From contig MNCI01035715.1 of assembly GCA_015680685.1 (NCBI GenBank), positions 1 through 64,000 on the forward strand: 64,000 nt of DNA, in the 5' to 3' direction. A program made the translations under genes and the position numbers. How positions within the stretch are numbered: the first letter of the stretch is position 1; each line of letters begins with the position of its first letter. The stretch comes from Gnetum montanum. Taxonomy: Eukaryota; Streptophyta; Gnetopsida; Gnetales; Gnetaceae. Shown here piece after piece: positions 10,505-20,425 of this stretch. A model generated the notes under the pieces. It saw nothing but the letters and a program-made list of their open reading frames with translations. It did no database searches and was not told the DNA's origin.

Positions 10505-11690
10505 TCCTTATGAATTGATGAAAGTAATTATAATTTTGCTATAAGTGGTATATGATCAGATGGTCTTGTATGAGATGGCAAAGCTTGATCTTGACTCTTC
10601 TCAACTTTTTCTTAAAACATTAACTCTAGTGACTTGGTAACTTGGAAGAATTGAATATTGTACCAAATATAATCCAAGGTCTCAATCAAGAATGTTATTG
10701 ATCCATCCTCATTAGTTATAGTAGAGTAATTAATGAATTGCGGTTCATGATGAGCACTATCCATCAACATCATTTGTCCCTTAATTTTGGAATCTAATTT
10801 ATTTCTTGAAGATTCAAAATAAGCAAAATATGCATTGGCCAATGGAATTGTATATTGAATTGATGGAAAGATCTTCTTCAAATCAGGTTCATCTTTCAAG
10901 GATTCCTTTACATATCCATATTTTAAGAATTAATAGACACTACTTTTAACTTTTTGATTGAAGTCTCCACAAAGAACAATTGGCACTAGATTAGTATAGC
11001 TTAAGAATAACTTATTCTTCAAACTTTATTCTATTTTCTTAATTAAGTATGCTCATTGACATAGTCTAACATTTGAACGTGTTGGTTTGGTAATGAAATG
11101 TGTGTTGATCACACATACACATCTTCTTGATAACTAGATTTTTAGTATTATTTCCAAGGCTATGTGATTTTTCCAAAATCTTGACTATTCTTTTCTTTCC
11201 ATCACTTGAACTTCTAAAATTGCAAAAATCATATTTCCTAAACTCCATTTGAATCTTTTTACTAATTCAAACTTGGCTTCTTTATAAAAGTTCATGCAAC
11301 CATCCATGTTATGATTTCTGCAATAAGCTAATCTATATGGCTCAGAAGAATTTCAATAAGAACCTTTTTTCTTATAGATATCTTTGTAACCCATCTTTTC
11401 CATGTTTGGTTGGAATTGGTATAGAAATTTCCATGAAAATATTTCTTGTAGGCATAAATCATCAGCATCCAAATCTTATAACTCTGATAAAATACATGAA
11501 TATCGATACTCATGTGAGTCCAAGGCCCATGGTGGACATAACAGATGTTGTTTCTCACTCACTAGGATTCTTGCAAGCATGTTATATGTTGCAAATTTCA
11601 TTCCCATTCTTGGATTCTCTTCTAGATCATTTCTATTCATGGGTATCATACATCTTGTTGAAATAATATTTTGAGTTTCCATGTTGTTCT
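10505..11690 (-). pseudogene. CCR4-like deadenylase retropseudogene (EEP nuclease domain)
   Basis: Read on the minus strand and allowing frameshifts, the segment gives in order MKFATYNMLA, CPPWALDSHEYR, DDLCLQEI, MDGCMNFYKEAKFELV, VCVINTHF, VPIVLCGDFN, HEPQFINY, TLDYIWYNIQF and ALPSHTRPSDHIPLIAKL. These are the successive conserved blocks of the endonuclease/exonuclease/phosphatase nuclease of plant CCR4 (poly(A)-shortening subunit of CCR4-NOT): catalytic Glu (LQE), Asp-Asn (GDFN) and Asp-His (SDH) are all present. The blocks are collinear with no intron-sized gaps, whereas I expect a plant CCR4 gene to be intron-rich, so an mRNA-derived copy is likely. At least two frameshifts and six stops disable it. 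The N-terminal leucine-rich part of full CCR4 is not seen. No poly(A) tail is evident at the 10.5 kb side. Confidence 0.85.
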
Positions 11691-11699
11691 GTCACATGA

Positions 11700-12059
11700 T
11701 TTGGTTGTAGGATGAATTGATATACATCTTTTTGATCGTTAAAGATTATTATTTTTCATCAACTAATTAAATAATTTACTACATTATCTAATTCTTCAGA
11801 ACCTTTCTACCCCCCTTAAGAACACTAACTCCGACAATGTAACTAATGACATGCCATAGTGATCTTAAGGTTTCCAAAAAAGTTCATAAAGAATAATTTA
11901 TGATATCATTGAATTATTGAGTATTCAAATGATAAATCTAACCTCATAATTGAGTTTGAAAGGGTGAAAAATGTTGGAAATGACTACTCATATGTTGAAA
12001 ATGGGCATCATATGCATGAGTTTTTATTAAAATTAAACTTTTAAGGGTGTTATAGCATT
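11700..12059. other. No gene seen
   Basis: AT-rich spacer between the CCR4-like pseudogene and the 5S-like element; no motif recognised. Confidence 0.4.
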
Positions 12060-12400
12060 ATGTTAAGAAAGGGGTTAAAAAAATAATTTTTGGGATTCCC
12101 TGGGGATGGATCTAACTTGACCATTGAGTTTGGAAGCTTGAAATCTATAAGAAACAACTCTTCATTCATCAAAAAAGGCTTCTAGAATCAAAAGTTATGG
12201 CTTCTAGATTTTTAAGAGATTTGGTGTGACAAATGAGACTTCTCAAGAGGTCATCCATCCTAGTACTACTCTAGAAAAAGCATACTTAATTACAAAATTT
12301 TTATTTGACATGGGATCAATGCACTAAATTTTATTTTTGAAATTTATTTCCTACATTTCAAATTTAAACTAATGTTCTAACAGATAAAAATTTGAATTTT
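12060..12400 (-). mobile_element. 5S-rRNA-derived element, Cassandra-like, copy A
   Basis: Bases 12236-12336 match the complement of plant 5S rRNA from its 3' half inward: AAGAGGTCATCCATCCTAGT, then ACTACTCT, AGCATACTTAA and GGGATCAATGCACTA, differing from 5S mainly by transitions plus a small insertion. Cassandra TRIM retrotransposons carry a 5S-derived Pol III promoter in each LTR. Upstream sequence (ACAACTCTTCATTCAT, AAAAGTTATGGCTTCT) is shared with the second copy at 20.2 kb, which supports a dispersed element rather than a stray 5S gene. LTR ends and internal domain not defined; outer limits approximate. Confidence 0.65.
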
Positions 12401-12630
12401 CCGTTAGTTGATGGAACTTTAAAATTTTTTGTCTATTGATAGAAAATTTTTCCATCACCAAGTAGAGGTAGGGACAATGAAAAGGTAGAAAATGTGCATG
12501 AGGGTAGTGGCAAATGAGGTAGGGAAGGTGGTGAGGTAGCGTGATAGTAGTTGTGGGTAGGAGGAATAATGACAATAGTGATATGCATTGGTGGTGGCTA
12601 TACTAGGTGGCTAGTCTTGGCTAGACAACC
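12401..12630. other. No gene seen
   Basis: AT-rich, then G-rich (GGTAGGGACAATG and related) sequence leading into the minisatellite; the minus-strand frame here looks like chance. Confidence 0.35.
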
Positions 12631-12907
12631 GAAGCCTGCATTGCTCCTTTTTCAAGGCTCATGTAGCCCTTCCCAAGGCTTGCATAGTCCTCTTTAGGGC
12701 TTGCATGGCCCTCTATAGGGCCTATGTAGCCCATTATAGGGCTCGTGTGGCCCTTTTTGGAGCCTGCACAACCCATTGTAGTGCTTGCACGAACCTTTCC
12801 AGGGCCTGTGCAATCCAAAATAAGGTCTACACAACCACTGTTGGGCTAGCATGGCCCATAAAAAGGTTTTTGTGGCCCTTAGAAGGGCCAAAACAACCCA
12901 CACAAGG
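12631..12907. repeat. 21-bp minisatellite, about 13 units
   Basis: Consecutive 21-base units of the type GGCYTRYRTRGCCCWTTWTAG can be laid out without gaps from about 12634 to 12907 (for example GGCCTATGTAGCCCATTATA then GGGCTCGTGTGGCCCTTTTT). Because 21 is a multiple of three, both strands show long open frames with a seven-residue periodicity; these are not taken as genes. The units are diverged from one another, so the array is old. Confidence 0.85.
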
Positions 12908-12959
12908 AGGTAGCACTATGCCTATGATCGATGACATTGGAGGACGCTAGGGGTGGCTA

Positions 12960-13086
12960 TGGGCTTGGGGACTCCTTGATTTGAGATATGCAAGGGCAAC
13001 AAAGGGCATGTGCCTGCTTTGGGGAGGATCCACTTGCATACCTTTTGGTTAGATTAGTCAAGTTCTTTATCCTTGGGCATTCTCAT
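12960..13086 (+). mobile_element. Athila-like 3' internal region, left part
   Basis: Matches 42780-42905 of the plus-strand Athila-like element (blocks CTTGATTTGAGATATG / CTTGGTTTGAAGTTATG and GGTTAGATTAGTCAAGTTCTTTATCC). Interrupted at 13087 by a solo LTR and resumes at 13870. Confidence 0.75.
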
Positions 13087-13864
13087 TGATGAGCTGCGAT
13101 ATCGTGTCCGACCCTACGATATCGCGTATGCGATATTGCGTCCCGTCGCAAGTTCTATAAATAAGAGGTGGCCTTTCCTTGTTTCTCCATCTAGATCTAG
13201 AACCTTGGCCAAAATATAGTAGTTTTACCATTCCAGAGTTAGAATAATTTCCATGTTCCCGCAGTAGGAGTCTCAAAGTGAACAGATCTTTATTCGAGCA
13301 ACTTGTACCTGAGCACACATTTGTGTACGACAATAAAGATGAACTTTCTGATAAACCTTGCAGCATATGGACTAAGCTAAATAGGATTTAATTATTGTTA
13401 AATGTTCAAATTCTTTCTTAGATAATTAATCTCTCTCAACCCTTAACTCTCCTAGTTAAGTGCATTCAGTATGACCGCTTTGAGCACGTGTGTAACGCTT
13501 GGTAACCCAGTAACAAGTAGCGTTGCATTGGTTCAGGGTGTGTACGACAAGTGGGAATGGATACTGATGCTAGGACGATTAGAACTTAGTAAGTGAATAG
13601 TTAGCGAAAGTTAGTCAATTAGTTCTCTTCACCCTTCCCTCTTAGCCTAGGCGTTAAAAATATAAAAGACATAAAAATCATATACCTCAAGCTTACTTAA
13701 CCATACAACCGTGATAATACAAGTAAGTTTGGAAAGATAACGATTGATTAACCTTAAGTGTTCCATTAGGGCACGTAAGCACTTAGTCCTTGGAGTTCGA
13801 CCAAATTGCGCGTGAGATGCTCGTATTCGTATGGTTGAGTATAGGGGTACCTTGCCACTCATCA
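13087..13864 (+). mobile_element. Solo LTR of Athila-like family with CTCAT target-site duplication
   Basis: Runs from TGATGAGCTGCGATATC to GCCACTCATCA, giving TGATGA/TCATCA inverted ends. The five bases before (13082-13086) and after (13865-13869) are both CTCAT. A TATA box (TATAAATA, 13155) follows a cluster of CGATATCG-type palindromes in U3. No primer site or internal domain follows, and the flanking sequence is one older element on both sides, so this is a recombined solo LTR. The open frame 13067-13366 (-) is chance. Same sub-family as the LTR at 60887-61911. Confidence 0.9.
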
Positions 13865-13869
13865 CTCAT

Positions 13870-14522
13870 AATCAAATCCTTTTGCATGCCCCATCGATGA
13901 CATCTAATTGTGCGCATATTAACAATGTTTTTAGTGAAATCTTCTTTTTTATTGTCGTAAATTCTTCAACCCTCTTCAAGAATTTCATTGCATTTAGGCT
14001 ATTCAAAATTTAATAATGGACCACTTATTCATTTCACCCCATTTTTTAGTCTTTCCACTAATGCTATTGAAAGAATAAATTCACCATAATCACAACCTAG
14101 CCGAGTGTAACTAGCAACAAAATAAGGTACCTAAAAGCTATAAGTTACACATTGCACACTAATCCATTATTTTGTTGTGATTACAATGGGAACTGTGGAC
14201 TAGAAGTAAGACTATCTTCACTAAGGAATAAGAAACAACACCATGCGACAAGGCCTCTTCATGATCATTGAATCTTCTCCCTTATTCTTTAGCTACCAGA
14301 GGAGTTGGATGTCAATTTTGGCCAAGGTGTTTAATTATATTGTCATAAAAACCAAATTTTGTGAAATACTATAAATCCATACACTTGGGCACTTAGAATC
14401 TATCTATTTTGTCTAAGTCAGTTTACATGTCAGTGAATAATCCCATACCTTCCTAAGTCAATAAGGAACTTGTTCCTTCTTTTGTTCGTTTGAGGATGAG
14501 TTTTCATTTAGCCATGGGGGTA
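13870..14522 (+). mobile_element. Athila-like 3' internal region up to polypurine tract
   Basis: Non-coding 3' part of an Athila-like element between pol and the 3' LTR, matching 42905-43564 and the complement of 23184-23850. It ends with a purine-rich tract (CCATGGGGGTA) directly before the LTR at 14523; this primes plus-strand DNA. The short open frames at 13831-14013 and 14458-14658 carry no family motif. Confidence 0.75.
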
Positions 14523-15140
14523 TGATGAAGTGTATTTTATCTAGCTTTGATATCAGAGTCTTGATATTAAATACCCAATATCGGGGATCCATAAGTGATG
14601 TCAAATATCTAATATTGCAGGATGTGTGTTGACCTATAAATATAACACTTGGGCACATGGTTTGGGAGTCATATTGATTATAGTGTAGTAGAGCTCTTAT
14701 GGTTTTTCCTCCCTAGAGTTAGAATATTTTCCCAAGTGCCCATAGATGGAGTCATTAAGTATAAAGATCTTTGTTTGAGCACTATTGTACCTAAGCACAA
14801 CAATGTATGTGGCAATAAAGATGAGCTTTCTAATAAACCTTGTAGCACTTTGGCTAGATTAAATATTTTCTTCATGCATTTAATGTTTTTAGCAATTTTA
14901 TTTAATTTTTTTAAGTAATTAAGCTAATTAAGGAATTAAGCTAACTAGGTTAAATAGCAATTAATTAAGCACATAAGTATGATTGCTTCAACCATGTGCA
15001 TGACGCTTGGTAATGCCAGTAACGCTTAACCTTTGGTAACCTAGCAGCATTATACGTGTTTAGGATGTGTATGGAAAGTGGGACCAAATGCTTATGTTAA
15101 GTTTAGTTAGACATTAATTAGTTAGTTAGGTTAAATTAGT
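14523..15140 (+). mobile_element. 3' LTR, truncated
   Basis: Starts TGATGAAGTGTATTTTATC after the polypurine tract. Has U3 GATATC/AATATC motifs, a TATA box near 14635, and a conserved transcribed block (GTTAGAATATTTTCCCAAGT, then AATAAAGATGAGC, which holds a possible AATAAA signal). The match to the full LTR at 17639-18514 stops at 15140, where unrelated sequence begins, so about 260 bp of the 3' end is missing. Confidence 0.8.
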
Positions 15141-16831
15141 AATTAAATTCATGTCATATTTAATTACAGCACAAAGGACACCTCGTATTTTAAATAATAT
15201 AGTGTTTACACGATGTTCTTGTTTATGTTTTCTAATCATCATTTCAAAGTCAAATTCTGTTGTCATTGTTGGAATTTTCTCTCAAACACATAATAATATA
15301 ACCTTATAAGGCATCCTAAGGTTGTTTTGTGTCAAGTAACATGCATCATTCCAAAGTGTATGATAACTGCCTTATTTTGTACCTCCAAAACCAACAACAT
15401 CTCCATACAACCAACTAAATCACAAAACCACCAAAATGTTTGTAAGAGAATCATTAAACAACATAGACCTAAAAAAGTTTATGAACAAGTAACAAATGGT
15501 ATAATCTAACTAAAAAAGATTATCCATGAATGGAAGCAAATTGCCAAATAATTACCAATGTTAATGATTATATGAAAGTCCTACAAATAGATTTAACAAA
15601 TCTATAACATGAAAATGCTTAAAAGAGCAAGTTGCAAACACGTTTGGAACTAAATATGTAGGAAGACAACATGAACCTTCCATGATGACCAAGAAACACA
15701 TTAACTCGTTAGCTAACTAAGAATCTAAAAAGCCATCTTGATTAGTATAGTAGCACAGTATGTATTTACGTAGAATCTTGCTCCTTGTAGTATGCAAGGT
15801 GCTATAGGTGACCTAATGGTACATGGATGTAGACTGTGGTCAATAACAAATGCAAATAGAATTATCAGGGGGTAGAAAAGGCAAATCTAATTCTTCTGCT
15901 TAACATTTAAAAGTCTTTCATGATCTACAGTAGGATTAAATGATGTAAATGGCAAGCACATTTAGTACATTTCAAAGTTGTGAGTTTTGAAATTAGTTAA
16001 ACAAGTAAAAGTTCTTACATTTTAATAGTTAATTCATGGAAATCCACTTCATAGAGTCCTTGTAACCCAAAAAGGTGTAGGTATAATAATGTCTCCAACA
16101 GAGCTTAAACATGCAGCTCATCAATTGATGAAACAAATTACCAGTTCAAAAAGATAATTATTTTGTTTTAATGGTAGTCATTATTTTCTACAATTTTCAT
16201 GATGTTAACAAATTTCCCTACATTTTTCTGATGGAATCTCTCCCTGATTACAATACAGATCCAAATTTCCCCACATTTTTTTCATCGAATCTCTTTCTGA
16301 TTTCAACTATTCAAGATTGGCAGAAAATATTTTTCATGTCATGCGTGCTTTCCGTGAAGAAGCAGTAAATCCAATATTTTCTCACTAAATGAGATGTGTT
16401 ATGTTTAGTGAACTTAGTTGGAAGAGCATGTCAAAGGAGATTCACATGGCCATGATTCATGAGTGTCAAACCGGGTTTTCATTGTTAGAGAGTTAAGGAA
16501 GGCTACAATTTGTTTACAAGGCTATGGCTCAAGAGGGATAGTAGAGATGATGTGAGGTAAGTACTGTTGACAAGATCGAACAAGCTAATCAAATCTCACG
16601 TATTGAGATCACATGGTGACTCACCTCTATAATGAATCATACCCTTGCGATGACTCTAGGTTTATCCTAAAAACACCACTCCAAGAGAATAAGAAATCAG
16701 GTCAAAGAATACATGTGATTATAAGAGGTTACATGAAATTACAAGTGACAACAAGCAAATAGAGGCTACCGCATGTTATAATCGATAGAACATAGGGTCA
16801 TCGATGTTAATCATTTTCCAAACTTGTAAAC
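15141..16831. other. Spacer between duplicated blocks; no gene recognised
   Basis: AT-rich sequence without recognised domain. It includes a two-copy tandem repeat of 53-bp period (AATTTCCCTACATTTTT at 16211, AATTTCCCCACATTTTTT at 16264). The two short open frames (15327-15509, 16171-16368) show no motif. Confidence 0.4.
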
Positions 16832-18256
16832 AATACAAGTAAGTTTAGGAAGATAGTGATTGATTAACCTTAAGTGTTCCATTAGGGCACGTAAGCACTT
16901 AGTCCTTGGAGTTCGACTGGATCACACGTGAGATGCTCGTATTCGTATGGTTGAGTGTAGGGGTACCTCATCACTCATCACTCATAATCAAATCCTTTTG
17001 CATGCCCCATCGATGACATCTAATTGTGCACATATTAACAATGTTTTTAGTGAAATCTTCTTTTTTATTGTCGTAAATTCTTCATCCCTCTTCAAGAATT
17101 TCATTGCATTTAGGCTATTCAAAATTTAATAATGGACCACTTATCCATTTCACCCCATTTTTTAGTCTTTCTGCTAATGCTATTGAAAGAATAAATTCAC
17201 CATAATCACAACCTAGCCGAGTGTAACTAGCAACAAAATAAGGTACCTAAAAGCTATAAGTTACACATTGCACACTAATCCATTATTTTGTTGTGATTAC
17301 AGTGGGAACTTTGGACTAGAAGTGAGACTATCTTCACTAAGGACTAAGAAACAACACCATGCGACAAGGCCTCTTCATGATCATTGAATCTTCTCCCTTA
17401 TTCTTTAGCTACCAGAGGAGTTGGATGTCAATTTTGGCCAAGGTGTTTAATTATATTGTCATAAAAACCAAATTTTGTAAAATACTATAAATCCATACAC
17501 TTGGGCACTTAGAATCTATCTATTTCGTCTAAGTCAGTTTACATGTCAGTGAATAATCCCATACCTTCCTAAGTCAATAAGGAACTTGTTTCTTCTTTTG
17601 TTCGTTTGAGGATGAGTTTTCATTTAGCCATGGGGGTATGATGAAGTGTATTTTATCTAGCTTTGATATCAGAGTCTTGATATTAAATACCCAATATCGA
17701 GGATCCATAAGTGATGTTGAATATCTAATATTGCAGGATGTGTGTCGACTTATAAATATAACACTTGGGCACACGGTTTTGGAGTCATATTGATTATAGT
17801 GTAGTAGAGCTCTTATGGTTTTTCCTCCCTAGAGTTAGAATATTTTCCCAAGTGCCTGTAGATGGAGTCATTAAGTATAAAGATCTTTGTTTAAGCACTA
17901 TTGTACCTAAGCACAACAATGTATGCGACAATAAAGATGAGCTTTCTAATAAACCTTGTAGCACTTTGGCTAGATTAAATATTTTCTTCATGCATTTAAT
18001 GTTTTTAGAAATTTTATTTAATGATTTTAAGTAATTAAGCTAATTAAGGAATTAATCTAACTAGGTCAAATAGCAATTAATTAAGCACATAAGTATGACT
18101 GCTTCAACCATGTGCATGATGCTTGGTAATGCCGGTAACGCTTAACCTTTGGTAACCTAGCAGCATTATACGTGTTTAGGATGTGTATGGAAAGTGGGAA
18201 CAAATGCTTATGTTAAGTTTAGTTAGACATTAATTAGTTAGTTAGGTTAAATTAGT
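16832..18256 (+). repeat. 1,425-bp duplication, copy 2
   Basis: Second copy of 13716-15140. It begins with the last 148 bases of the solo LTR and the CTCAT that followed it, so it was made after that LTR inserted. It contains the polypurine tract before 17639. Beyond 18256 the LTR continues to its natural end. Confidence 0.9.
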
Positions 18257-18514
18257 TCATTCCTTTCATCCTTTATTTCGAGCACCCAAAACATAAAACA
18301 TAAAAAAAAAAAAAAAACATACACCTTGACTACACTTAAGCATACGTTTGCATATCACAAGTGTAATTGGAAAGATAATGAATGATTATTAGGGCAAGTT
18401 CACTTCCTAGAGGCTAATGTACCAGAAGACATAGAGTTCACGAAATTCGACTAGATTGCACGTGAATGCATAATGATTTGTATGGTTGAGCATAGGTGTA
18501 TTCACCACTCATCA
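17639..18514 (+). mobile_element. Athila-like 3' LTR, complete
   Basis: 876 bp from TGATGAAGTG to CACCACTCATCA, preceded by the CATGGGGGTA polypurine tract, so it is a 3' LTR. TATA box TATAAATATA at 17751. U3 contains an AATATCT motif. An A-run near 18301-18317 marks the U5 side. No matching five-base duplication can be tested because the 5' end of this element is not present nearby. Confidence 0.85.
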
Positions 18515-19990
18515 ACTAAATATAGAGTTAAATTTAATGTCTTAAATAGAGTTGGTGAAATAAAAGTATCCCTTTCTATACTATGAATCTAAAATTTAAC
18601 TTTTTAACCATTAATTAACCCTTCAAAAATGGGCAAGGAAAATTAAAATTTCCTTAAAACTAACTTAGCCAATGTTGAAATTTTCTTCATTGTGGTCATG
18701 ATAGTTACCTGACCTTTTTCTTTGACCATATTGGTATTAGGATTCTAGTTTATATTTTGATTATTCCTTTGAATCTTTTATCATGATTTTGGATAGTGTC
18801 ACTTAAAGTGATCTTCATTGCAAGTAAAGAATCTAGATTAAGTTCTTTTATTTAGTGTCTCTTCCATGGTTGCTTATTGAATACTTGTATTTCATACTTG
18901 ATTTGATTCTTCATAATTCTTAGTAATTCTATATGCTTCATTGACCATCTTTAGATTATGGGCTCATGTCTAGGCCATAATTGAGCATGTGGTCCACCAA
19001 TGAACTTTGAAGCCAATTCACCTTTGTCTTAATCACTTACATACCTCGAGAGATTACAAAACTCCTTGTAATAATCTTTCATGAATTGTAGACCTAATGT
19101 CAATGAGTTAAACCATATCTTACACTTCTTAAGGAAGAAATTTGGTATAATTTTTGTTCAAAATTATAATAGAAGTTAAGCTAGTTTATAATTAATCCTT
19201 GAGATCTTAATCCATTCCACCATGTCATAATAAGTCCTCTTAAATGTAAAATACTAGCTCTAAACATTCCTAACTCTATAAATTCAATATGTTAAAATAA
19301 TTCTTCATGGTATCAAGCCAATCTTTTATCTTAGCACTAGATCTTGAAATCCATTATAATGGTCAAGTTTTACCTTCTTAGCATGAACTTGGGTCAAGGA
19401 TTCTCTAAGTGTTTTTTATCAATTTTAATAACTTTCTCATTCTGGTTTTGATCTCTATTATTGTAATGGAATATCAGCACCTTAACCCTTTATAGATGTG
19501 GATTGGTCTTGATAATGATCCCTAGGTGGAAGGTGGTCTTGGTAATAATCCCTAGGTGGATGCTAATTTTGGTTATGGTCATTAAATGAGTGTTGGTTTT
19601 GATTATGATCTTTGGATGGATGTTGATTTTGGTTAATAAGTTAGATCAAATGGTCAGTTAATTGTCTAATGGAGTCTGCAAAAGAATCCATCTTTCCTTG
19701 AACTTTAAACCATTTTCCTTCTAAGTTATTGGATAATCTCTTAATCTCCTTTAACATGTCTTACATATGCTTCTCAAACCCTTGATTTGATTAATAGAGC
19801 TCCGCTTGCACACCTATAATCTCATTAATTTTTTGCTCAAAAGCATCCATATGATCATTGATGTAGGACTCCATGGTTNCTTGGTGTAGGACTCCATGGT
19901 TTTTCAATGTACTCTCTAGGTCTTGGGCATTGATAGACTAAGGAGACAATGTAGGATGATTATCCATTATCCTCCATAACAAATTTTTAT
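18515..19990 (-). pseudogene. Gag remnant of a third gypsy lineage
   Basis: On the minus strand the frame shows, from 19.95 kb downward, a helical segment (EIKRLSNNLEGKWFKVQGK), a Gln/His/Asp-rich repeat, KDWLDTMKNYFNI, the gag core ASILHLRGLIMTWWNGLRS, a segment ending in GELASKFIGGPHAQLWP, and a zinc-knuckle relic (FFTCNEDHFK followed by HYPKS) near 18.8 kb whose last Cys is lost. This is capsid plus nucleocapsid of a Ty3/gypsy element, resembling chromovirus-type gag more than the Athila or Tat gags elsewhere in the window. Many stops and at least two frameshifts. The N at 19879 sits in a 17-bp duplicated stretch, probably an unmerged contig overlap. Confidence 0.7.
19504..19632 (-). repeat. 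30-bp repeat within gag spacer
   Basis: Four units of 30 bases encode the ten-residue pattern QNQHPSKDHN / QNQHSFNDHN / QN-HPPRDYY / QDHLPPRDHY, a low-complexity linker between gag helices. Confidence 0.75.
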
Positions 19991-20129
19991 AAGTTTTGAT
20001 AGTGGTTCATTGGTTATAGAAGGGATTAGAAGCATTCTAAAATGAATTTATGTCTAAATCCTTCCATCATGCTTAACTAGCCTTAGAGAATCAAATCATG
20101 TTCAAAAACACTTAAATTTTGGGCTCCAA

Positions 20130-20425
20130 ATCAACCTTTTATATCTGAGAATGACAAAAGAATGGTTTTAAAAATAATTATTAGCTTGTTTAGGCTAAAT
20201 ATACTCATTTTGTTGCATCTGTAAGGTTCAAATCTATTAGAAACAATTCTTATTTCATTGAAAAAAGACACCAAAATCAAATGTTATGGCCTTTTCAAGT
20301 TGGAAAAAAAATTTGTGCTTTTCAAAACTTCATGAGAGGTCACCCATCTGGTAATATTCCATCCTGGGTATGTTTGATTATGGAATTTTTATCTCAGTTG
20401 TTGCCAATCCATCAATTTGACCAAT
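20130..20425 (-). mobile_element. 5S-rRNA-derived element, Cassandra-like, copy B
   Basis: GAGAGGTCACCCATC at 20334 onward, followed by a degenerate ACTACTCT-region and GGAATTTTTATC, matches the 5S complement in the same order as copy A. The flank (AGAAACAATTCTTATTTCAT, then TCAAATGTTATGGCCTT) aligns with the flank of copy A at 12150-12215. More eroded than copy A outside the GGTCACCCATC core. Confidence 0.5.

Larger units (their letters stand above)
13716..15140 (+). repeat. 1,425-bp duplication, copy 1
   Basis: Matches 16832-18256 at a constant offset of 3,116 bases at both ends, so no net length change, with scattered substitutions only (a few percent by eye). It starts inside the solo LTR, runs through the Athila-like 3' region and stops inside the next LTR. 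Confidence 0.9.

Noticed and set aside
11328-11674. Plus-strand ORFs of 109 and 90 codons
   Set aside because: Complement shadows of the CCR4-like pseudogene, whose conserved blocks are on the minus strand.
12236-12336. Functional 5S rRNA gene
   Set aside because: Too diverged, with an insertion in the gene body and no array; a 5S-bearing mobile element explains the shared flanks.
12694-12950. ORFs with repeated peptide motifs on both strands
   Set aside because: Explained by the 21-bp period of the minisatellite, a multiple of three.
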